Part shown: piece by piece, positions 48,428-60,400 of the stretch
How the letters are laid out: each line of letters starts with the position of its first letter
Position numbering within the stretch: the stretch's first letter is position 1
Assembly (NCBI RefSeq): GCF_030867145.1
Contig: NC_134418.1
Location: forward strand, 59,495,682-59,559,681
Length of the DNA: 64,000 nt
Direction of reading: 5' to 3'
Source of the DNA: Opisthocomus hoazin
Taxonomy: Eukaryota > Chordata > Aves > Opisthocomiformes > Opisthocomidae
Translations under genes and position numbers: made by a program
The notes under the pieces: model-generated
What the model saw: the letters and a program-made list of their open reading frames with translations, nothing else
Databases searched by the model: none
What the model was told of the DNA's origin: nothing

Positions 48428-51400
48428 GTGAAGCCCGGCCCCCCGCCCCCTCCTCCCGCCGCCCCGGTGTCCCGGCCCCCTCGGGAGGAGCAGGGGGGCA
48501 GGCAGGCGGGCGGGGGTCCGCTCGCTCCGGGGCGGCCGCCGGACCTCCGCAGGCTGAGGCGCAGGGGAGCCGGCGGTGCGTGCTCGGCGCCGTGCGGGGC
48601 CGGCGCTGCCCCTGAGCCGGCCCGGGGTGGGGTGGGGGTGTCTCCCTCCTCGCCAGCGGGGCTCGCTGCCGGCCAGCCCGGATCCTCGGCTGCGTTCCCC
48701 CTCCCCTGCAGCCGCCGGTGTGGGCGCAGCCGTGCGGCCGGGCCCGGTGAGCAGCGGGGCACCGCCGGCCCCAGGCCGCGCCGGGCCGGGCTGGCTGCTC
48801 TGCTGCGGCCGTGAGTGACAGCTGGCCCTAAGGGCTGCCGCTCCCGGCCGGGCAGTGCCCTCGGCCGCCGACTGACCTGTGGTTCGGGTTTTCTCCGGTT
48901 TGTTTCCCGTTTGGCTGTACGGTAGCTGCGTGGGAATTACGCGCGGGTTTAACTACCCTAGAAAAAGCAGGCAAGGTGGCTCCCCTTGCGACTGAATTGG
49001 CTCTTCAGGCGCTTCGGTGCGAAAACTTGAAAAACGATCAGCATCTTTCTAGAAAAAGGTGTTCAGAAGTGGGTTTTGGAAAAGAGGGGCAGTAAGCTTT
49101 CAGGGTATGCGGAGCTGTCGCCCGTCTCGGACAGAAGCCGGCTCGCAATCCCTTTGAACGCAGCAGCGACTTGTTGCGTCCCCCCCGTTCCCGCTGGCGC
49201 TGTCTGTGCCGTGGAAGGAACCGAGGAGACGGCGGTGCTCTGTCCTGGCTTAAAGGCCGCAGCGTTTGCCACTTCTGGAGCACGGCTTTGGGGTGCAATC
49301 TTAACTGGAAGCGTCTGTGCTGGGCTGTATTCTGTAGTGAGGCCTTGAAGTCAGGTGAGCAGATCCAGTGAATGTTTTCTGTCCTCCCCTGTCTCTTGAC
49401 TGCTTCTTATATGCAGACAAGAAGCGAAGGTCTCATCAGTGCTATTTTTTTATAGTATGTAGTTTTCTGGGTGTAGATGTTGTTTTCCCCCCGGAAGACA
49501 GGATGAGTGTTGCTGGTAAATCACCTGGAAGAAAGTAACCATTGCTTTGGATCAAGAACTTGGCACTGTTTGTTCTTGCTACTTCAGATACCTTTCTGAA
49601 ACGAAAACAAGTAGAAGTTTGCCATGTTCCCCTATGTTTCTGTGGCTGAAGACAATGACACGCGTGAAAATACTTCCAGCTTTTTGGAAGCTGGGTTGAT
49701 CAGTAGGCAGGATGGCTGAGGGTTTCGGTTCAGCTTCTTCCACCAGAGAGAGAACAGCCTTGCCTCACAGCTTATTACTGCCTTACACCTCCAAGACAAG
49801 AGTTACAGTAGCTTTTGGGGGGGGAAAAAGAAAGATACCTCCATCTGATTTATGTTTTGAGTGTTTGAGGGTTTTTTCCTTTTAAGTAGGGCTGCTACTA
49901 CATCACCACCATTGTATTCAGTGCAAGAAATAGGTGGCTAATTAGGCTGTTGTCCGTAGGACAGTTGTTTTATTCGCTGTGGTAATTAGCAAAGTATGTC
50001 ACAAAGGAGGTACAGATCTGGTGAAAACAAGATGGTCTGGTGGTTATGATAGTGGACTGTAATCTGGGGAATTGTGTACTGAAACTAAACGCTTCACAGC
50101 ATTTCTCTGTGATGTTAAACAAGTCACTTCACTCGATTTCCATTAGTGACGGCTAATTGTCTGTGCTTCGTTTTTCAGGTATTCAGCTTGAAACAAGGGC
50201 CTGATTTGTGGAACTGGTGGGCAGTTAAAGCTCCATCTGAAGCTAATGAGAATTGCAGATGCCCTAATACCACTGAAAAAAAACATCAGGCCCTAGGCCT
50301 GATTTGAACTAGGTACTTAGAAATTAGGGGACTCTGTAAACTTGTAATATTTCCGTGCTTCAGTTTTCTAGCTGTGGAGGTTGGTAATTCTTTTCAACTC
50401 ATGCCATTTCCTTTCAAAACAACACCAAGTCATTGAAATTTTTTTTTTTTTAAAAAGTTTGAGGCACTTAAATAGCCCTGTTAAAAGTGCAGTAAGTGCA
50501 AAGACACAGATTGTCCTGTTTTCAGGACAGGAACTCGAAGGTGTGCAATAAAACTGTAATTTTACACTGACAAAGAACAAATGAAATTACTGCTTCATTA
50601 TCTCATTGTCATCTTTTAGATAAATTAGGCGGGGGGGGTCCACTTGGAAAAAAAACCAAACCAGTAATTAATTAGGTAATTTAAAATGTCATTGCACACA
50701 CCCAAGAGAAGGAAACAGTTAAGGTTTTGTGAGCTCACTTAGTTCTAACACAAATTCTTACTCTACAGTCATAATGCGTTGGGTTTATCTGGTGATAGGA
50801 CAATATGGTGCAGCGCTCACTTATTTTCTCTTTGGGGTATGTATTAGAAGGTAGTTCGTAGTAGTTTGTCACTGAAGTCACGGGTGCTTCTTAGGCTGTA
50901 TCTTCAGTATCATTTTGGGAACAATTGCCCACCATTTCACAAATGATGTTCCATCGGTGATAAAAGCAATGAAAACGATAGTGCTGAATCTTTTACTGAT
51001 GGGAGCTTCCTCCTCCCGATGTTACAGGGGATTGTAAAAGGATGGAGAGCAGGTTTTAAGTGGTGTCTCTGAAACAATACTATGTGTGGTTTGGTTTTGG
51101 TGACATTTGCATTTAAAGTGCGTTCAGCACCAGTTCAGTCAGTGAAGTTTAGTTTTGCTAAAGAAAGCTTCTGCCTGAAATACGCTGACTGCAGCAGTGC
51201 TGTTTTAAGGCTTTACTAGTGTGAAATGTAAGGTCAGTGCTTATCTAATGATACTTAGCTAATGACTTCAGAGTAGCAGTCTTCATGTTGACGTCACTAT
51301 TTGCTAGAAAATTGTTTTACAGTTCAGCTGTTCAAAATGTTGTTTGATTATGATTTTTACTAATGATTCATCTTGCAACTGAATGGAAACTAATTGCTTG

Positions 51401-54235
51401 TCTGGAAAAGATTTGTAAGCGGATGTAAAGATAACAAAGGACAAGATCGCATTTTCAAACTAGGTGCCATTCTTTTTGGAGCTGAAGGCAGAAAATGACA
51501 TTAAGGACAGCTTTGTGTTTTCAGTGCTTCTTAAAATTTTCTTGTACTATTTCTGACCCTGCCTCTGAAAACAAACTTTTCTTCTCAGGAGTGTGTGAGC
51601 ATAGGTTTTTTAAGGTGTTGTGTTAGTATGAATTCCCAATTCAGCAGTTCTTCCATTAATGAAAGTGGGGGTCATGTTCGATGCGTAATGGAATCAAATG
51701 CAGTGCAAGGATCTTTCATTCACCAGCAGGTAACAGTACACACAAGAGAGCCTTCAGACACATTTGTAGATAAGACTCATTGTCTTACCTGCTAACAAAA
51801 TAAGTCTTTGGTTGCTTGTATGTCCTATTTTAAAATACCTAGATGCACGGTGAAAGTTGTCTTTAATGCACTGTTAGTACTGCAGATCTGACAGCGGGTT
51901 TTACCACCAGCAGTTCATGGAAGAGTCAAAGTTGTTTCTGGATATCTGAACTGTATCTTTTATTTGAAGAAAACAATGGTCCCAGACCCTTTGTGAGGTT
52001 TTCTTTGTCAACGCAAAACAATAGCGTGTTTCTACATGCTGTGTCATGCTATCCTAAGAAGTTAACACTTACAAATGGGGGGGGGGGAGGTGTTTTGTAA
52101 GCACCCTGCACTGTCTTCTCAGCAGTGCAGCCCTCTTAGGGGGATGGGAGGTTTGAAAAGGTGATTAGGAAGTAGTAATGTTGAAAGCGTAGTGCAGCCA
52201 AACCGATTAATGAAAAGATTTACCAGCTAAGCTTGCTGTGAAAAAGACCCTGGGTGTTAAAACTGTTGTCTGTACCCACGTTTCTGCCATTATTGCTACT
52301 ACTGGTTTTGAACAAGCATTAGTGCAGGGATGGGGAATTTCCAGAGCAGTACCAGTATAAAGGCAGGATTTGTAAAACCGCCAAGTAAGCATTGTTTCTA
52401 AAGGGTAAGTCAGGGTCACGTGTTTGATAGGCTCCCACATGATACTATTATTAAATATGTAACGTCACAGAACAGAAAAAGAATAATTTTGTTTTCTGTT
52501 ATTGCTTGTCTGGAGCACATTTGGACTGGAAATGCTGCATTCTGAGGACACTGTCTGTTCAAATCTCTGTTCTTGATTAGTTCTTAGCCTGCAGACACGG
52601 TCACCTTGTTGGGAGTTGTTATTACTTCATTTACCTCAGAACTTTAAATGCCATGACAGATGCTACTAGAATAAGCTGTTGCAAATATTTGGATATGCGC
52701 TTCAGCTGTAATCCGTAACGCAACTACAGCTGTCCTGTTTTCAAGAACTTGATTTGATTTCTAGTGCAAATATCCTCCCCCCCCCCCCCCTCCGGTATAC
52801 AACTCAGCATCAAAATGTTAGCCTTTTCTTTATTTCTGCAGTAAAAAGTCTGATCTGATCAACTGATGGATCTTGCTGAGGCAGGCATGAGCGCAGGACC
52901 GGTACTGAAGTCAGCTGACTTGCTCAGGCCCCGGGTAGCTGTTCATCTGCAGTACTTCAAACTGCTGTGGCCAGTGGGTAATAAGTGAATTAATAAGTAA
53001 AAGCAAATACTGGAGAGTTTGAGGCAGCATGTCTTAGGGAGGCAGTTCTCCTTTCAAACAAAGCTCCTCTTTCTTTTCTCCTGCAGTCCTCTTGAGATAC
53101 AAGCGATGATGTGTAGGATCTCGGTTTTCTTCTGCTCTAAGAGAGACCATGCTAGTCAGTGGAGAAATTTTTACATTAGATATAGGAGAAGATCCTTCGG
53201 GCTTCTTCTCACTAGCTTCTAGAAGAAAATGTTTTTAGCAGTTAAAGCTATAACATGCTTTCACAGTGAGTGGGATGTTTTTCTATGGGAATTTTTAGTA
53301 GGGCATTTTTCATGCAGATAGTAACTCTCAGTTGTTTATGAAACAAATTTGGCCTGTGTAATTTGCCATCTTGCTCTGAAGAGTTCCCTTTTCAGGAAAG
53401 GCAGACCATTTAATGATCTTTGATCCACATTACGCTTCGTGTGCAGTCCCTGCAGTTAGAATGGAACTGTTTCTAATTGATTATTAAGACAGATACCCCC
53501 AAAATAAAGGCTTATATCCAGAAAGAAAAAGAAAACTTAGTGTCTAGTGATGTATTAGAACTGCTAAAATTGGGATCTGTTGGAACATGGAAGAAAAGAG
53601 GATTTTGAGATCTAGCAGAAGCATGCTGGTTTTCAAGACCCAGTTCTGAAGAGCTGAGTGTAGTTGGGTGGTTCTGACTCATCTGTGGCATTTAACAGTG
53701 GTTTGAATTTCAGCTGGTATTGCCTGGAAGGGGTATAGAGCATCAGTTTGTGGCCACTGATGGCTCAGGTTATGAATGTCTACGTACTGTAGCAACTGAA
53801 ATGTGCTGGAGGTGGGCTTTGTCTCTGTATGGGATAATTTGCAGGTTCTTTAAAGGGTTAGGTTAGTTCCTCTTTTCTATTTGCAGTTGCTTATTCAGGT
53901 ATTCTGAAGTTTCCACCCCAAAAAATGGGTTCAGTGCCTCTAAAAAAAATCGAGAAATGAAGGACCTGGACAAATTCTCTCCAGTATTAAATCGCCTTGG
54001 CAGAGGTGGAGGGGAGTCCAGCCACTGGTTTTGAAACACTTTTCGGTAGTTTTGCCACGAAATGGAATTGCTAGACTGGCTTCAGGAACATTTGTGGTAC
54101 AAAGTGGTGATCAATAAGAAAGGAGGATGTAGCAGTTAGTCTTTTACAATGTGGTGCTCCCATTTAAGATACTTGAGAGCCCCGACTTAATCGCTAATGC
54201 CTATAATGATACTATGATATACTGTTGTCTTATAG
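48428..54235 (+). other. DNAJB14 intron 1
   Basis: A 5.8-kb intron. The first 400 bases are CpG-island sequence; the rest is AT-richer. It contains homopolymers: 11 G at 52077-52087 and 14 C at 52777-52790. No CR1, small RNA gene or extra coding exon is recognisable. Confidence 0.85.
52777..52790. repeat. Poly-C run (14 C)
   Basis: A homopolymer in DNAJB14 intron 1. It reads as G-rich on the minus strand and is prone to slippage and sequencing error. Confidence 0.88.
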
Positions 54236-54410
54236 TTTTGTTGGAAGCTATTATGAAGAATGGAAGTACTGCTGGGGGAGGCGCTTACTGCCGAAAACCA
54301 GCAAGTAGCAATGATCAAAGTAAGCCCAGTAGCACGAAGGAGAGCAATGCATCTGCTGCAGGTGAAAGTGGAAAAGGCTACACCAAAGACCAGATGGAAG
54401 GAGTATTCAG
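54236..54410 (+). CDS. DNAJB14: DNAJB14 coding exon 2
   Basis: This 175-nt exon encodes residues 45-102 plus two bases of codon 103. It lies between acceptor TTGTCTTATAG and donor CAG|GTATGG. The peptide reads [15 protein letters not shown], then a polar Ser/Lys-rich linker ([19 protein letters not shown] and on), then [13 protein letters not shown]. The last block is the conserved lead-in to the J domain, which starts a few residues later in the family and must be encoded by the next exon. The linker is low in hydrophobic residues and probably disordered in the cytosol. The donor leaves phase 2, so exon 3 must supply one base to finish a Ser or Arg codon. Family members have Ser here. Confidence 0.93.
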
Positions 54411-57400
54411 GTATGGCCTTGCTTAAATACATCACTGCTTTTCATTCTGTGTATTATGTACTTATGCTTTCAGCTCTAGCATCTAAAGAAGCAACAGAAA
54501 ATTCAAGGTTAGCTGAGCGGGGTTACTTCTGCTGAACTGAGACAAAAAGGAAGAGGAGAGTTTTTCTGTGTTTAAACACAGTACGAGATGCTGTCACTTT
54601 CTGTGAGAAAGATGATGCCTATCTTTATATAAAGTAACCTTGATGGTTTAAAAAGAAAATACTCAAAATAGTTATTAAGTAGATCTTGTGTTAAATGGAG
54701 GAAGTGATGAAAATTCTGTAGTACAACTAGCAGGACAGTATTTCTGTTCTTAAATATTTTTGTACTCATGCTGGCTAAATTTACATTGCATGCTTGCTCC
54801 TGAAGTTTATTTTCAAGCTAATCTTGCTGTACAGGCTAGGCTTAGGCCAGTGTTAAAACTACTTTGCTCTGGGCCTACAGGTATCTGAGAAGCACTGAAG
54901 CACATAGTTTAGGTTGCATTATAAACTCCGTCTGGCCTTCGTGCAGCATGATAGTATTAAGATGGGGTGACAGCAGGAAAGGAGGATGTGTGAAAAGAAA
55001 CAAAGATCAATAAAAATGGCCTTCTGAGGCGAATAACTCAAGTCATGTTATCATTACACACTTTTTGGCTGTAAGAGTGAGAAAAACATTGTTTGATATG
55101 TGCCCTGGTTTCTACTAAAGAGATAGGGACACAACCACTATAAAATTGCACATTTCAAAACCCACCTGTATTCTCAGATAAGCACTGCCCAGATATTTTC
55201 AAGGGAGCTGAAAGAAGGGAAGTCAAGAGGTTCTAGTCTCCTAGTTTGTGTAGAGTGGATGAATAGTTGCTCAAAACAAATTTGTGTGTGAATGTGTTTG
55301 TGAAATGTGTGTTGCTGTTGACATTATCTTGGGATCTTTTCCCCAAGTTCAATAATCTGTTCAGCTGTACTACGAGTGAGGAAAAAGCAGCTTTTCTTTG
55401 TTGGTACAGCAGCTCTGCATTCAGGCAGGTAGGCAGCAACATCTCTGGCATGGTTATCCTCTTGGTGTTGCTACTTAGTAGAGCTTTTCATTTACCGTCG
55501 AGTTTGCTTAATTAATGTTATTGCCCTTCATGATACATCTAAAGTAAAACCTGAATAAGCTTGTGCATTTTGGCCATCTTGAAATATTGGTTGTTAAAAT
55601 GAATGCAAAATAAGTGTGTGCACACATGTGTGAGACAAAATATCCAGAAAGAACTCCTGTGTAAAACGAGGCTTGGATCAAGTTAAGACAGGTAACGCAT
55701 TCTCAGAGTGCTGCTACAAGGAAGGCTGTGTTACTGCCAGTGTTCACTCACCCGTGAGGTGCCATTCTGAGCTGCCCTCTGCTCTGGCATTACCCTGCAA
55801 GTTCTTCTGTTCGTTCGTTTTGTTTGTTTTACCAGAAAGTAAAGTTGCCTACTTTTTCTTGAGTAAAATGATGTTGTGGAGCCAACTTTTCTCCATGGTA
55901 TGCTTTCATGGTATTGGGTACTGCTTTGCTGAAGGGATTCACTAGATGCCAGGTAAAATTAATCCAGTTTGTTGGGATCAGAACCAGAGTTGGGGGTATT
56001 CATGGAAGTTGCACATTGAGGATAATCTTGATGCAACGCTGCTTCTTAGTACCTCTTTCAACAATCTGCTTTGTGAATATAAAATTTGGGGTTTTAAAAA
56101 GTACCCAGATTTTTGCAAAGAAGCAATTGTAGTGGCTTGCAGAACAGCCCATGTTTGTTTGTATTTTATGTACCACTTAGAAAATCAGCTGTTAAAACAA
56201 TATCTTGAGCTTAGCTTGAGTGATGCTACCATCCTTCAGTATAGCAGTTTCTAAACCTTTGGAGGGAGACTGATTTTTCGTTTAGATGTGCAGTAATCAA
56301 CAGAGCAAGTCCCCAGTTCTAGTTGGAAGTTCTGAAGTTTGTCGTGTTGTCAGTTAGTGACATCAGCACACCACTTATAAAATTTGTGGTTAAGAATTAA
56401 AAAACATGTGTGCCTTGCCAAAGAGAACAGCATTAAATGCAAACAGTAGGCTAAAACTTACTGGAAAAATATAACGCTTTCAGTGATGATAGCTGAGGGA
56501 AAGTTCATGTTTAAACCACAGTGAGAATGAGCTTACTAGTTGGAAACATGACAGACAGGCTGCATATGTTGTTGCTTCAGTCAGGCCCCAGTCTTTTCCA
56601 GTTAAATGAAACGTGCCCCTCTGAGGAGAGTATTCTTCAAAGCAGAGCATGTCACCACCATGTGCTTCTGCCATACCACAGTGGAAGGCTTTTCGGGCCT
56701 TTGAGTTGGTTAAAGAAATGCTATGTGAAAAGAGATGTTTTAAAATACTGTTTCATGCCTGATTTTTCTTTTTTTTTCCTATAAGAAGAGACATTTCTAA
56801 ATAGCAAGGTAGCAAAATCTTCAATTTTTAATAAATTCTGAATCTTACTGTGGATTTAACTCTGTCAAACTAAGTTGTTTTGTATGCTTAGTGTTCCTGG
56901 AGTTGTCCAGCTATCTTGAATTTGCTTGTGGCAGTAGATTTAAGAAGACACACTTGGAGCAGTATAACTAATTTAACTGCATTAAGTTTCATCAGGGTTA
57001 CTCTAGTAATGCGGGTAGGTATGAGTACAAACAAGCACCGCTGTGCTGTTTTTATTTTTTTCAAAGTACACTGGGGACACTGATCTAGCAAGCTACCATA
57101 ACACATCTGTAGAGCATTGCATGAGGTTGCAAACAAGTTGCTCGACAGGGAGAAGCATAAGATGCAATATCTTTCCACTGATTGCATAAGGGCTGGGTAA
57201 TGCTCTGTTCTTTGTGGGAACAGTGCTCACTGTGACAGTTTGAAGCTTGAGGTATCCAAAAGCACTTTGTTACTTTTGAATTGAAATGCTTTGAAAATAC
57301 CATCTGTAGTACATGCATCTTTTTCTTAATGATGCTTATCTTGTCACTGAGGGCTGGATCAAGTTGCCTGAGTGCTTTACGCGACCTGCACATCGGAGAT

Positions 57401-60400
57401 GTTGAGAGGAGACTAGCAGAAATGTGTCAGGACTCACAGTACACTTACATCTTTTTAGAGCAAGTGCCCTAGAAGTCTCTAGGCAATTGAAAGCTGTCTG
57501 AGCAATGTCAGCTTAAGATAAGTGCATGAGAATTGTGTGCACAACAAAAAAAGGGAGAATTTGCTTTTGGATTATGTGGTCTTTGCTTTAAAGTAATTGC
57601 TTCACTGTTTGATGTAGGTTATTGGCGTTTTTTGCTGGGATAAAAAAATGAAACGTTTGTGTAAGAAAGTAAACTTTTCCTTCTAGTTCACTTAAAACAA
57701 CTGAAGAAAAAGTGCTGATTGGGGTTACAGTTATCAGAGTTCTTAATTGCTTTCAAACAAATTCTGTTCATCATATCTGCCTACTCATACCAAGTGTGCA
57801 GACCCTTTGGAATGGGTTTGTGGACCTGCATGAAATTAAAACAAAAGTATCACTTGCCTGCTGTGTATTAATTTTTCCCATTTATTTTTATGCTGTGACA
57901 TGTGTATTATCTGTTGTCTCCTACATGATTTAGAAAAATACTTTTGGAGAGACAGATAGATCATACACGTTATACAGATTCCTTTTGAATCATGTTAAAT
58001 TACATATAGTGTCTGATGTCTCTTTTTTAGTAAATAAGCAGTAGCGTATATTTCCTGTTACCTTTTTGACATCTTGAAGATAACTGCCAGCTGCTAAAAT
58101 TGGATTGCAGTCTTGTGAAAATTGTGGTGGAATACTGCTTTTCCTGCCCTGCTAGTGCCTGCCCCTCGGAAGAGAGCCCAAGAATGACGTTTTCTATTTG
58201 GATCTTTGAGCTAGAACCAAAATAAACCAATAGCCGCATGAGTTCTGTAGGAACCTCGCAAGGCAGGATTAAATGTCTTCCAGTAGTGGTTGAGAATAAT
58301 CAGCAGCTTGATTTGAATTCACAGAGTAAACCGAAAAATTGCCTCTACACATTTCATGGATCAGGCTAGAAGGAATGTAAGTTGGGTGACTTTTCCAGGC
58401 CTTCTGCTGAGAATTCTGCAAATTCAGCAAGAAGAGATACATGGTTACTTTTTTAACATGGGGTCAAGAAGATAATTAACTAGAAGTGGAATAATAAGAG
58501 CAATCAACATGTGCTAAAATTGAAAGAAAAAAAAGCAAAGAAATCAGGACATGCCTTTAATTAGGCTGCTAGAAGTACTGTGAATTGTTGAAATATCCAG
58601 TTGAATGGTTGAGAAAGTCAAGGTGGAAATCAGTCATAGAGCCTGTCATGGAAGAGTGGCACAGAAGATATGGTGGACTTTGTCAGAAAGCTCCTGCCTT
58701 TAATCTACACTTTTTATAGCTAAAATAAAAGCTTAAACAAAATCTTGAGAAAAGTATGCTGATGTAAACACAGCCTTGACTATTTCATGTAATACGCACA
58801 GGAGGAACAAACTGACCAGATACATCCAAGAGCAAGGTACTAGGGCAAGCACCCTGATGTGTTGTTGAATCTGTCAGTAAAGCAGAGATCTGAAACTTCT
58901 GGTGCGTTCATTTCAGGCACTAGGGGTATGCTGGTACCAGCTGGAGTTCCTCGACAACGCTGTGACCTTCTCTTCCCGATCTAGAGCACTTATTGCAGAC
59001 CAAACTTACGTCATCCAAACTGTGACAGGCACATTCCCAATTCAGCTTCAGGATGCCATTTGCATCAGGCCCACTGGCATCATTGGGAACTTGACATGTG
59101 TAAAAATTGGTCTGCATTTTACTGTTTTTCTGCTCAACTCTGGGATCAGAAGTCAATGTAGCTTCCTCTTGCTCAGTTCTTTGTTACTAACATTCACATT
59201 GCTGCTCACTGTGCTGCTCATTTCAAATTACCATTGGGAGAAATATGGCTCCCATCGCGTGCTTTTGGAGATTGCAGTCGAAGTATGTGTCTTAGTCGCA
59301 CTCAAAACTTCGTGATTATGGATCACTGCAGGTATTTGATACAGAAATGCAAGGATGTCCGATAGGTTTTGTTAACCCGAGGAAAGCTGTTGATGCTGAC
59401 TTAATCTGAATTGTAGATTTGAAAAGTGAAACAAGAAGCACAACAGTAGGATCACATCATTTTGTAGTCACAGGAGAACCAGTGGTGGTAGCCCCAGAGT
59501 TTCTGCAGGTGAGAAGCAGATATTTTGCGACCTGAAGGGCTGCTTCTGTATTCAGCCGTCAGAGCATGGAGAGGAGCTCAGCATTGGGCAGAACTGGCTG
59601 TTGCTGCAGTTTGGAGCTGGCTGATCAGTTCTACTGCAGGTGGCTTGTCAGCTGCAAGCTGGGATAGCGGAGCTTCACAAGTCATGACGAGGTACCGCTG
59701 TCAACAGATTGTGCATGAATGTAGGCCATCACTTGCCCTCATGCTGTTTGAGAATTCTATTCTCTAAAAGTCAGATATTATTTCAGGAACATCCAGCAAT
59801 GTGCCCTCCTCCTCCTCCTAAAACAGCCAGCAAATCTGTTAACCAGAAGGACAGTGCCAAGCTGCTGGCAGGAGACTAACAATTCAGCAAGGAAAGAGAT
59901 AATTTGGTAGTAATTCAGATACAGAAGTGATCCAGCCAGGAATGAAAACACAAGAAAAGCATTTCATAAAAAACTAAAGCAACAAACTTCAAGTAAGCCA
60001 GAAATAAACAACAAAAAACCCCAATTCAGTACAAAAAGGGCAGTCTATAAGCAAGTTGTATGTAAATTGCAATTTTAAAGAGAAACAGCTGTGTGGAGTT
60101 TATATATGCAAGAAAATTAGCAGTAGGGACTACAGCGTCTTAAGTGCAGCAAAACCAACCAAACAACGATTTGAAGTGCAGCTTTCGGAAAGTTGGTTGT
60201 TCATGCTGAGAGTGCTGCGGGACAGGGGTTTCTGATGCAGTTGAAAGCCATAAATAACCTCAGTGGTCGATCTTTTCCAAAACCCACTGGTTTTACTCTC
60301 AGTTTTTTCCCAGCCCCTGCTGGCCGCTGTTGTGTGGCCTACAAGAGGAGACAAGTGGGAAGGGGATGGTTCCTTCCATCCGTCTGTGCTCCTGTGACAC

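Larger units (their letters stand above)
47440..48860. promoter_or_regulatory. CpG island / promoter region of DNAJB14
   Basis: Dense CG dinucleotides, no TATA box near the start codon, and a perfect palindromic NRF1 motif GCGCATGCGC at 48065-48074, 221 bases before the ATG. The pattern fits a TATA-less housekeeping promoter. The exact transcription start cannot be placed from sequence alone. Confidence 0.8.

Noticed and set aside
48019-48762. 247-codon minus-strand frame antisense to DNAJB14 exon 1
   Set aside because: It is the complement of a CpG island and of a real exon, and it contains no family signature.
57340-57472. Short plus-strand frame reading RDLHIGDVERRLAEMCQDS
   Set aside because: It looks protein-like but is only about 45 codons, with no convincing paired splice sites and no recognised homologue.
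58917-59156. Open frames on both strands with splice-like signals (acceptor TTTCAG at 58916 on plus; donor GTAAGT at 59004-59009 on minus)
   Set aside because: Opposite-strand signals compete, no protein family is recognisable in either reading, and joining to DNAJB14 exon 2 gives an immediate stop. It is too weak to call.
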